Shown here one piece after another: positions 52,362-58,794 of a stretch of DNA of 64,000 nucleotides (within the stretch, counting starts at the first letter, position 1; every line of letters starts with the position of its first letter). The position numbers and the translations under genes were made by a program. This DNA comes from Pseudomonas khorasanensis (lineage in GTDB: Bacteria > Pseudomonadota > Gammaproteobacteria > Pseudomonadales > Pseudomonadaceae): contig NZ_JABWQP020000010.1 in the NCBI RefSeq assembly GCF_014268505.2, positions 1-64,000 on the forward strand, in the 5' to 3' direction. The notes beneath the pieces were generated by a model. The model made no database searches. It saw only the letters and a program-made list of their open reading frames with translations, and was not told the DNA's origin.

Positions 52362-52740
52362 TCAACCGGCGAGCTGTGGATAACTCTGTTGATGAAATAT
52401 TGCTGGATCCAATATCTACGCCTGTTTGACTGCGTTTTCACCCCTGGTCATTTTTTGTACACCCTGATAAAAAACCGCCAAAACAGGGATTTGCGAACAA
52501 AATGAGAATGGCTCCGAAAAAACAGGCCTAAGCGACACGTCGAGCCATCGAGTTGTGCATAAGCCACCAATCGAAACGCCATAACGGCCCTATTTTCGGC
52601 GCAAACGCGCGCACGGACTCGCGGCACTTCATTAGCAGCAGGCCCTCCCGTATTGTCATTTTCATCGCCAGCTCGCCCCGCCCAGCCGCCCGCCTAGAAG
52701 GCGATTCAACACGCGCTTAAAAATAGTCTGAATTCAGGGG
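52362..52740. other. Intergenic region upstream of tRNA-Thr with DnaA-box-like sequences
   Basis: No gene seen. TGTGGATAA at 52375-52383 is a perfect (reverse) DnaA box, and TGTGCATAA at 52554-52562 is a one-mismatch box. Several AT-rich patches lie between. No dnaA, dnaN or other origin gene is near, so this is not a chromosomal origin. Confidence 0.45.
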
Positions 52741-52768
52741 TTTACAGAACCATCCGAGTCGCTATAAT
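52741..52768 (+). promoter_or_regulatory. Promoter of tRNA-Thr
   Basis: TTTACA (52741-52746), 16-nt spacer and TATAAT (52763-52768), 12 nt before the mature 5' end, with a GC-rich discriminator. Confidence 0.85.
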
Positions 52769-52780
52769 CGTCGCCCACAC

Positions 52781-52856
<76 letters not shown>

Positions 52857-52861
52857 TACAA

Positions 52862-52896
52862 AACAAAGCCCCTGCAGAAATGCAGGGGCTTTGTTG
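52862..52896 (+). terminator. Terminator of tRNA-Thr
   Basis: ACAAAGCCCCTGCA-GAAA-TGCAGGGGCTTTGT followed by TGTTT, starting 6 nt after CCA. Confidence 0.9.
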
Positions 52897-53075
52897 TTTC
52901 TGGGGTGTTTATATTTTTGGCAGCGTTTCTGCTTCAGTAGAAATAGCGCCTCTCCTCCGCACACGTCGGTCTAATCGCCAGGCGCCCTTATCCCACAAAG
53001 CACGGCTTTTGCCCAAAACGCCCGAATTTCCGCTTTTATGCCAAATTATGAACTGGCAATAATTATGGCGTGCCC

Positions 53076-53291
53076 CTAAAAAATGTAATTGCATGAGCAG
53101 AGTTTCTCAGCGCACTGAACCGGCGGAGTCAATGGCAACCCGGCAGTCCAGCCCAAGAGTGCTGATGCCTCGACACTTTGTTCCTCCGCCGCAGAGAGCA
53201 GCATCTGCGTTACGCGCGCGGCCTCACCGGCCTTCATCTGACGTACAGACTCCAGTAAGTCCTGCTGGAATTGCTCCATTTCATCGAACAT
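53076..53291 (-). pseudogene. Truncated HigA/NadS-like HTH antitoxin remnant
   Basis: A 71-codon frame. The first 30 residues ('MFDEMEQFQQDLLESVRQMK', then 'AGEAARVTQ') resemble the N-terminus of small XRE antitoxins downstream of RelE/HigB-type toxins. The expected helix-turn-helix is replaced by an unrelated tail. GAGAAG gives a fair RBS. About 18 nt upstream another frame ends '...LSLAFSKQ', possibly a toxin remnant. Assignment is tentative. Confidence 0.4.
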
Positions 53292-53500
53292 CGCTGATCT
53301 TCTCGTTTTATTGCTTTGAAAAGGCTAAGGACAAATCATGACCGACAAAACGCATGGCGCGAAACTCTGAGAAATTTGTTGTAACGAGAAGCCAGGCAAA
53401 GCCACTACTGGCCACGATTATGCATCGGCCCTCCCTCAAGCTACCGTTCAGTTCGTCGCTGCCAATCCAGCGACCGGGCCTGAGAACCCGCGTAAGATAC

Positions 53501-53516
53501 AGGCGCAACAGCGCCT
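53501..53516 (+). other. Short perfect hairpin upstream of the structured leader
   Basis: AGGCGC-AACA-GCGCCT. A run of eight T lies 19 nt later (53535-53542), so it could be part of a weak terminator or a stem at the start of the leader transcript. Confidence 0.35.
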
Positions 53517-53563
53517 CAACCCACGATTGCCGGCGTTTTTTTTGCGCCCGCATTCACGTGCAA

Positions 53564-53668
53564 TGGCGGCTGTGCGTGGGAGACCTTCGGGTCTGCCGGG
53601 TTCCTGTATCTCCGGTTTCTCAGCCTGCGCATAGCTGCCACCTTTTCGCCTGAGAACGAATGGCAGCT
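53564..53668 (+). promoter_or_regulatory. Structured mRNA leader with mutually exclusive helices
   Basis: Segment 1 TGGCGGCTGTGCG (53564-53576) pairs over 13 nt, with G-U pairs, with segment 2 CGCATAGCTGCCA (53628-53640). This closes a junction that holds the hairpin AGACC-TTCG-GGTCT (53581-53594). Segment 2's AGCTGCCA (53633-53640) pairs perfectly with segment 3 TGGCAGCT (53661-53668). The two pairings exclude each other. An RBS (AGGGAG) and the ATG of a 24-codon frame follow at 53680-53694. I recall similar sequences before DUF3077-type genes in other pseudomonads. Confidence 0.6.
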
Positions 53669-53693
53669 CTCATTTGATACAGGGAGTTCACAA

Positions 53694-53768
53694 ATGAAAG
53701 CCATTGATCCGTCAGCAACACCGGTCACTTTACACCGCCCATCTCGAACGGCAGGTGAATCGAAATGA
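53694..53768 (+). CDS. 24-residue small ORF upstream of the DUF3077 gene
   Basis: ATG at 53694 with AGGGAG 8 nt before it, encoding 24 residues ('MKAIDPSATPVTLHRPSRTA' then GESK). Its TGA overlaps the ATG of the next frame by 4 nt (ATGA), which implies translational coupling. It is too short for family assignment. It may be a leader peptide or a genuine small protein. Confidence 0.55.
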   Translation: MKAIDPSATPVTLHRPSRTAGESK

Positions 53769-54045
53769 CCAACTCTCAAGATCTGAAAACCCTCGGCCTC
53801 ACCCACTTTCCTTTCAATCCAACCAAGCGATGTTCCGCACCAACCGTGGTGTACCGGTAATCGCCGCCCTTTCCCACGCCTCGCACTTGCTTCACATTTC
53901 ACGACTGCTCACCGCGGACACTTCAGTCTCTCGCGACCCTGACCTTCACGCTTATGCCTCGCAGTATTTGCAGGAATTGAGCAAAGCGCTGATCGATGAT
54001 GTAGTGAAAGTGATGGATGCGTCGCAGGACAAGCCGTTGATGTAA
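53765..54045 (+). pseudogene. DUF3077 family protein with a frameshift
   Basis: The frame from 53765 encodes 'MTNSQDLKTLGLTHFPFNPT', then drifts and stops within 11 residues. The next frame continues as 'AMFRTNRGVPVIAALSHAS' and 'YASQYLQELSKALIDDVVK' to the stop at 54045, the DUF3077 pattern. Restoring one CAAG unit at about 53824-53828 (CCAACCAAG-CAAG-CGATG) would rejoin them, so loss of one unit of a CAAG tandem is the simplest cause. A sequencing error cannot be excluded. Intact length would be about 94 residues. Confidence 0.75.
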
Positions 54046-54058
54046 ACGCCGGTTTCAG

Positions 54059-54083
54059 GCCCTCGCCGATGCAAGGGCTTTTT
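54059..54083 (+). terminator. Terminator after the DUF3077 gene
   Basis: GCCCT-CGCCGATGCA-AGGGC followed by TTTTT, 13 nt after the stop codon and just before the convergent end of the RES gene. Confidence 0.75.
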
Positions 54084-54088
54084 GCGTT

Positions 54089-54769
54089 TCAGACCTGACT
54101 CACCTCAAACACAAACGAAATCTTCTGCTGACTCCCATTCCACACATACCGCAAATGCTTGCCCTGCTTGGGGATCGATACGGCCGGTGGGCGAAACGCG
54201 GCCACGCATTCCTGGCCGGGTAAACGGACGCTGTTGTACAGCAACCCCCACGATTTGGCGTCGTGCAATTGTCGGGCGAACGCTTGCGACGGGCCGTAGG
54301 CGTCGGGATCCGGGTTGTGCAGGTGCGGGTAATCGTGGCGGAGGTCGTGCAGCGGCTTGACGACCTTGTTGACGTAAGTGCGCATGGTCAATTCGAGGTC
54401 TGCTTCCTGAGTCGCGGCCAGGAAGCGCTCCTGATGGAAACAGGTTTCGGCGATGGCGGCAGCCTGGCTGCTGGCGGCGTAGTACACGCCGAAGGTGCCG
54501 TCGCAGAAGCGGCTGCGTTTGCCGATGTGGGTGAACGCGGCCATGACGGGCGTCGAGCCGGGGCCGGAGAGTCGGTCTTCGGGGCGCACCCGGGCGAGGA
54601 CGCCGGCCTGTTCGATCAGTCGATCGTTGGTCAGTGCTTCGATGGCGTAGGCGGTTTCGAGATCTTCCGGATCCAGGACGTCTTCGAACAGGGCGATCGG
54701 CGGGAAGCTGCTGTTGACGATTCGGTAGGCCCGCGGCCACTGCACCTCGACCAGCGCAGGCGTTTTCAA
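54089..54769 (-). CDS. RES-domain toxin (NAD-depleting, type II TA)
   Basis: A 226-residue RES-domain protein with the signature residues Arg16 ('RAYRIVNS'), Glu108 ('AAAIAETCFH') and Ser180 ('LYNSVRLPG'). Known RES toxins degrade NAD+ or ADP-ribosylate targets and resemble ART-fold enzymes. Length agrees with RES toxins (about 150-230). It overlaps the antitoxin gene upstream by 4 nt. Confidence 0.9.
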   Translation of the reverse strand: MKTPALVEVQWPRAYRIVNSSFPPIALFEDVLDPEDLETAYAIEALTNDRLIEQAGVLARVRPEDRLSGPGSTPVMAAFTHIGKRSRFCDGTFGVYYAASSQAAAIAETCFHQERFLAATQEADLELTMRTYVNKVVKPLHDLRHDYPHLHNPDPDAYGPSQAFARQLHDAKSWGLLYNSVRLPGQECVAAFRPPAVSIPKQGKHLRYVWNGSQQKISFVFEVSQV

Positions 54770-55176
54770 CCGCGCACACCGTCGAGGTAGCGGCGCACGT
54801 CGGCGATGTCCACCACTCGCCCGGCCAGCATGTAATCCAGCGCCGTCCGGCCGTTAAATGGCGCGGCGGTGTTCGGGCTGCTGACCCAGGTGTAAGCGCG
54901 CTCGCTGCTGTTGCTGAAGATAATGCTCAACGCCTTGTGTATGCCCATCAGGTAGGAGATGCGCTCAAGGGTGTCGTGAGGCAGGCGCACGTTGGGTGGC
55001 AGGTGTTTGTATTTGTAGAACGTGGTGTTGCCGACGCCACCGAGCAAGGTGCGTTGCTGCTCGGTGCTGCAGCCCCAGCGCTCCATGAGGTTGAAAAAGA
55101 ACTTCAGTGCGACGCGGCCGGCTTCGGGAGCGTCGAGTTGCTCGCGGGGCGAAAGCGCTGAAGATGGGGTAGACAT
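54766..55176 (-). CDS. Xre/MbcA/ParS-type antitoxin of the RES toxin
   Basis: A 136-residue antitoxin: an N-terminal Xre-like helical domain ('LLGGVGNTTFYKYKHL', 'RISYLMGIHKALSIIF') and the C-terminal MbcA/ParS toxin-binding domain with 'NTAAPFNGRTALDYMLAG'. The ATG at 55176 has GGAGGG close before it and is preferred over the codon four residues upstream. Antitoxin-first order is usual for res-xre. Confidence 0.9.
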   Translation of the reverse strand: MSTPSSALSPREQLDAPEAGRVALKFFFNLMERWGCSTEQQRTLLGGVGNTTFYKYKHLPPNVRLPHDTLERISYLMGIHKALSIIFSNSSERAYTWVSSPNTAAPFNGRTALDYMLAGRVVDIADVRRYLDGVRG

Positions 55177-55217
55177 GGCACCCTCCACTGATCGGTAACG
55201 TGACTACAGGTTAGTAC

Positions 55218-55233
55218 ACATATGGATATATGT
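55218..55233. promoter_or_regulatory. Inverted repeat upstream of the xre antitoxin (candidate operator)
   Basis: ACATAT-GGAT-ATATGT, a perfect 6-bp dyad about 42 nt upstream of the antitoxin start and in an AT-rich stretch. Xre-RES complexes are known to repress their own promoter. Confidence 0.5.
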
Positions 55234-55508
55234 CTGGAAATTATTCGCTTGTGGACGAACTGGCCGTGTGCGCCCAAATGCTGATAACGCTCCGAATTGT
55301 CAGAGTCCGTGAGTAGTTTTTGACCCTGATCACCCCGACGTCATCAAAAAACCCGATCCTGTGTCAGCCTCCAGCCATCGGCGGGGACATCGATTCGCTA
55401 CTAAACCCGCGACAACTATGCTCAGGTACAGGAATATAGCCGGCATATGGCGCCGGTTCGGTCGTCTCGTAAACAACAATACCCAGCCCACTTCAGAGGG
55501 CATTACCC

Positions 55509-56435
55509 ATGGATAGCAGAACCTTACGCAACCTCATGCGCATCGTGCAGACCGGCTCGTTGTCGGCCGCAGCCGAGCATTCGTGCCTGACCGTGCAGGC
55601 GTTGGCCGCACAGTTGAACAAGGTCGAAGAGCAGTTCGGTTTCCGCTTGTTTCGACGTTCCAACAAGGGGCTGACGCTCACGCCGCAAGGCACAGAGCTC
55701 ACGCCCTACATCGATAAAGTGCTGATCGCCACGCGACAGATGGAAGAAAAAGTCGAGGCGCTGAAGGTCCCGGGTCAACGCACGTTGAAGGTTGCGTTGA
55801 ACAATACGCTGTCGCCCGACTTCAACCGGCGAATGATCGGACGGCTGATTGAGGTATTTCCCGACTATCAGATGGAGTTCAGCTACGCCGAGTCGATGGA
55901 AAATCTCAGCAAGCTGAAGAACGAGGATTTCGACCTCGCGGTGCTGATCGGCCCGCAGCGGCCGGGCCTGCCGAGCATTGTCCTGCCGGACGTGCAGGTG
56001 CAGGTGGTCGGTGCGCATTGTGGCCAGGAGAACGATCCGCTGACGTTGCTGGGCAACAAGTTCCAGGTGCGTCCTGCCGAAGACTGTCCGTATTCCCACA
56101 GCTTTTTGCGCTTTCTCGACGCCGGACTGGGCAACCACGAGAACGGACAGCGCATGGTGTATTCCTGCAGCGAGACGTTGACGCTGTCGCTGATTACACA
56201 GATGGACGCTGTCGGCATGGTCTCGCGCGAGGCCGCGCAGAAGAACGGCCTGACGATTTTCCCCGGTTTCGAGGATTTCCTTGAAGTGCGCCTTGCGGTA
56301 AACAATCCGGAGTTGTCGCACCAGGCACTGAACGATGTTGTCGACCTGCCGCTACATGAACGAGCCGAGCGCAATGTACGCAGCCGTTCCCACCGCCACA
56401 CTGAGAAAGAGGTTTTTGCTGAAATACGCACATAA
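55509..56435 (+). CDS. LysR family transcriptional regulator
   Basis: A 308-residue LysR regulator: N-terminal wHTH ('MRIVQTGSLSAAAEHSCLTV', 'QLNKVEEQFGFRLFRRSNKG') and a substrate-binding domain from about 90. The last about 28 residues are Arg/His/Glu-rich and lie antisense to the end of azlD (84-nt overlap), so the native stop may have been lost. It is divergent from the xre-res pair and convergent with the dioxygenase-azlCD operon, which it could control. Confidence 0.85.
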   Translation: MDSRTLRNLMRIVQTGSLSAAAEHSCLTVQALAAQLNKVEEQFGFRLFRRSNKGLTLTPQGTELTPYIDKVLIATRQMEEKVEALKVPGQRTLKVALNNTLSPDFNRRMIGRLIEVFPDYQMEFSYAESMENLSKLKNEDFDLAVLIGPQRPGLPSIVLPDVQVQVVGAHCGQENDPLTLLGNKFQVRPAEDCPYSHSFLRFLDAGLGNHENGQRMVYSCSETLTLSLITQMDAVGMVSREAAQKNGLTIFPGFEDFLEVRLAVNNPELSHQALNDVVDLPLHERAERNVRSRSHRHTEKEVFAEIRT

Positions 56436-56669
56436 CAGCGTCGGAATCGCTGCATAGAATTCCGGGCGATCGAGCTGTATCTGCCGATCCTTGATCAACA
56501 AGGGGGTCAGGCTGATCGCAGCAACGATCGCCACTGGCAGATATTCCAGTGCCCTCGCCACGAATGGCGGCCAGTGCTCGGTGTTGATTTGCAGTGGCAG
56601 GGCGCGTGGCAGAAAGGTCACGGCCATCATCAGCACCACCACCAGAATCAGGAACGTTTGGTCAGGCAT
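56352..56669 (-). CDS. azlD: AzlD family branched-chain amino acid exporter subunit
   Basis: A 105-residue membrane protein with three TM helices and the AzlD opening 'FLPRALPLQI'. AzlD is the small partner of AzlC; together they export branched-chain amino acids (in Bacillus, 4-azaleucine resistance). It overlaps azlC by 22 nt and is last in the operon. Its 3' end lies antisense to the C-terminus of the LysR gene. Confidence 0.9.
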   Translation of the reverse strand: MPDQTFLILVVVLMMAVTFLPRALPLQINTEHWPPFVARALEYLPVAIVAAISLTPLLIKDRQIQLDRPEFYAAIPTLLCAYFSKNLFLSVAVGTAAYIALGSFM

Positions 56670-57364
56670 ACACCGACTCCGCAGCCCACAAACGTGGCGA
56701 TAAACACATTGAATGGCGAACTGCCTATGAGGCTCAGCGCGCCCATGCAGGCCACGGCAGCAGCAGCGGCGATGAGTTTGTTACGTGTATTGCACAAAGA
56801 GACCAGCACGTAGAGCATCATCGCCGTCAGTGCGTAGTCGAGCTGATATTTGATCAGGTGCGCCGCGTACTGTGCGCAGACCGCCCCCAGCAAACCACCG
56901 AGCACCCACGAGGTGTGGCAGAACAGGTTGAAGCCGATCAGATAGCGCACGTTGACCGGTGCGCCGGTTCCGAGTTTAACGCTGTGGAAGGCAAAGGATT
57001 CATCGGTTAAACCACCGGCATAGCACCAGCGCTCCATACGACTCAAACCCAGTGCACGCAAGGCCTTGGCCATGTAAACGGACATCAACATGTGCCGGGC
57101 GTTGATCAGAAACGTGGTCAACACGATGGTGGTCAGCGATGCACCACTGGAGATCAGCGCCAGCGCGGCGAATTGCGATGCCCCGGCGTAAACGAACAAA
57201 CACATCGCAACGGGCAGCCACATCGGCAGCCCGGCATTGACCGCCATCAGTCCGAATACGAACGACACGGTGAAATACCCGGCCACCACCGGACTGGCTT
57301 CGGCAAAGGTGCGCGACGGCTGATGGTCGGCCATCAACGGTGCGCTGCCGGACCTTTCATTCAT
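56648..57364 (-). CDS. azlC: AzlC family branched-chain amino acid exporter subunit
   Basis: A 238-residue protein with about seven hydrophobic helices. 'VVAGYFTVSFVFGLMAVNAGLP', quoted in outline, and 'CLFVYAGASQFAALALI' with 'LINARHMLMS' are diagnostic of AzlC/YgaZ. It forms an exporter with AzlD. Its start overlaps the GNAT stop by 4 nt. Confidence 0.92.
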   Translation of the reverse strand: MNERSGSAPLMADHQPSRTFAEASPVVAGYFTVSFVFGLMAVNAGLPMWLPVAMCLFVYAGASQFAALALISSGASLTTIVLTTFLINARHMLMSVYMAKALRALGLSRMERWCYAGGLTDESFAFHSVKLGTGAPVNVRYLIGFNLFCHTSWVLGGLLGAVCAQYAAHLIKYQLDYALTAMMLYVLVSLCNTRNKLIAAAAAVACMGALSLIGSSPFNVFIATFVGCGVGVCLTKRS

Positions 57365-57828
57365 AGATCCCTCTCAAAAGTCCGTTCTCCATGCGGCTCG
57401 CAAAAACCTTGGGCAGCCCAGAATCGCTTGCCCGCGAGGTTAGCATCGTCGACGAATAGAAACATCCGCAACACCCCGACCCGCTTCATATCGGACGAGG
57501 CGGCTTCAACCAGACGTTGACCGACGCCCTGGCTGCGATAACCCGGGCTGACCGCCAGATGATTGATCGTGCCACGGCTGCCGAGCATGCCGCCGAGCAC
57601 CGCACCGACGATCTCGCCGGTGACATCGAAAGCCAGATAAGCCGTGGTGGTTTTCTGAATCAACACGCCCCGCAGGCATTTGGCGTCCTGCCATTCGCAG
57701 AACGACACCTCGTCGAACTGGCGGAAGAAGCGCTCCATGCGTTGCGCATCCTTGGCCGTGGCCCGGCGCAGCACCACGGGCGTCGAGCACTCGACGCCGT
57801 CGATTGGGGTGATCTGATTAGCGAACAA
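57361..57828 (-). CDS. GNAT family N-acetyltransferase
   Basis: About 155 residues of the GNAT fold. 'INHLAVSPGYRSQGVGQRLV' is the acetyl-CoA (R/Q-x-x-G-x-G/A) loop, and 'LFVDDANLAGKRFWAAQGF' is the last conserved part. No ATG gives a sensible start; a TTG at 57828 overlapping the dioxygenase stop by 11 nt, or a GTG nearer the domain, are the candidates. It lies between the dioxygenase and the exporter, so acetylation of the hydroxylated amino acid is an attractive but unproven role. Confidence 0.82.
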   Translation of the reverse strand: MFANQITPIDGVECSTPVVLRRATAKDAQRMERFFRQFDEVSFCEWQDAKCLRGVLIQKTTTAYLAFDVTGEIVGAVLGGMLGSRGTINHLAVSPGYRSQGVGQRLVEAASSDMKRVGVLRMFLFVDDANLAGKRFWAAQGFCEPHGERTFERDL

Positions 57829-58564
57829 TGTCGAAAGCGGTCCCGGGCCGCGAGAAAGAGATCGCCAGAATCTGCCGGTACGCCATGGCATGGGTATGAG
57901 TGTTGCGCGCCGGGGTCACGTAGTGGCGCATGTCGCGGTCGAGGAAGTACGTGGTGTCGAGAATTTCCTGGTACGTGGTCGACGCCAGTTGATGCTCGTG
58001 AATGTCGTACAAACGACTCTCGGCACCCTCGACATTGTTGCGGCCCCAGAAGTGCACGCCGCTGAACGGATAGCCGTCGCAGTGAATCCCCTCGGGGGTG
58101 ATCTCCAGTTGTTTGCCGGGTTTGATTTCGATACGGATCTGGTGAATCTGGCACTGCCAGATTTCGTCATGGAGCTCTTCCGGCAACACGCTTTTGTACA
58201 CTTCAAAGTCGGTGTCGATCAGGCTGCGCATCACCGGCGAAGTGATCACCTCATCGGAAAAGTCCTGGAAATGCCGCACGAGGCCGCCGACATAGGCATT
58301 GTTTTCTTTGGATTGAACGTAGGCGCGATGTTCGAGCTGCTTCAATTCACGGGTCTTCGGGTTGTATTCGAAGTCGCTGTAACGACGGTAACGCATGCCG
58401 GCTTCGGCCTGACCGTAGTAACTGTCGGGCTCCATGTTTTCCCAACTTTTGGTCAGTCTGACGAAGTCGGCGAAATGACCGTAGAGATTGAAGTCACCAC
58501 CCTGCACGTTGACAAACTTGTCGCGCCGTAGCGATTCGCCCACTTCTCTGTTTAAAACGATCAT
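57818..58564 (-). CDS. 2OG-Fe(II) amino acid dioxygenase, IDO/BsmA family
   Basis: A 248-residue PF10014-type enzyme. The Fe(II) ligands are His161-x-Asp163 ('EGIHCDGYPFSG') and His214 ('DMRHYVTPA'), with Arg230 ('MAYRQILAISF') placed for the 2-oxoglutarate carboxylate. The ligand spacing matches, as I recall it, His159/Asp161/His212 of Bacillus thuringiensis L-isoleucine dioxygenase. Family members hydroxylate free L-amino acids such as Ile, Leu or Met. It is first of a four-gene operon with a GNAT enzyme and AzlCD. GGAGAA lies 6 nt before the ATG. Confidence 0.88.
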   Translation of the reverse strand: MIVLNREVGESLRRDKFVNVQGGDFNLYGHFADFVRLTKSWENMEPDSYYGQAEAGMRYRRYSDFEYNPKTRELKQLEHRAYVQSKENNAYVGGLVRHFQDFSDEVITSPVMRSLIDTDFEVYKSVLPEELHDEIWQCQIHQIRIEIKPGKQLEITPEGIHCDGYPFSGVHFWGRNNVEGAESRLYDIHEHQLASTTYQEILDTTYFLDRDMRHYVTPARNTHTHAMAYRQILAISFSRPGTAFDIVR

Positions 58565-58570
58565 TACCCA

Positions 58571-58611
58571 TTCTCCGCTGCGTTGAGCGCCCTAATCTAT
58601 TAGGTGGAGAA
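58571..58611 (-). promoter_or_regulatory. Nested inverted repeat covering the dioxygenase RBS
   Basis: In the minus-strand message, TTCTCC at the 5' side pairs with GGAGAA, which is the RBS. Between them lies the palindrome CCTAATAGATTAGG (58591-58604). Either an operator at DNA level or an RBS-masking fold in the mRNA is possible. Confidence 0.5.
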
Positions 58612-58636
58612 TTTGCGTCCATGAGAAAGAATTTCA

Positions 58637-58672
58637 GGCATTTGAAGCGCTGTTTGAAACGGCGCTTGAAGC
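58637..58672. repeat. Three 12-bp direct repeats upstream of the dioxygenase operon
   Basis: GGCATTTGAAGC, GCTGTTTGAAAC and GGCGCTTGAAGC run head to tail, in register at 12 bp, about 75-110 bp before the dioxygenase start. This iteron-like array is a candidate site for a regulator such as the nearby LysR protein. Confidence 0.5.
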
Positions 58673-58738
58673 GAATGAAACACAACTTTTAAATGACAAA
58701 AACACGGGTTTTTACCGGTTTTCGCGATAAAGCAGGCG

Positions 58739-58768
58739 AAAAAAAACCCCGAAACAATCGGGGTTTTC
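58739..58768 (-). terminator. Intrinsic terminator of the OprD gene
   Basis: AAAACCCCGA-AACAA-TCGGGGTTTT; on the minus strand the stem is followed by eight T, 27 nt after the oprD stop codon. Confidence 0.92.
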
Positions 58769-58794
58769 TCACATCTGTTACAGCCAATCGCGCA

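Noticed and set aside
52375..52383. Replication origin signalled by a DnaA box
   Set aside because: Only two boxes, no clustered 13-mers and no dnaA, dnaN, rpmH or gidA genes nearby.
53308..53553. 81-codon minus-strand frame as a toxin gene
   Set aside because: Only the last few residues could belong to a toxin; the rest has no RelE/HigB pattern and lies over non-coding sequence.
53820..53830. Programmed ribosomal frameshift in the DUF3077 gene
   Set aside because: No slippery heptamer or downstream pseudoknot is visible, and a lost CAAG unit explains the two frames more simply.
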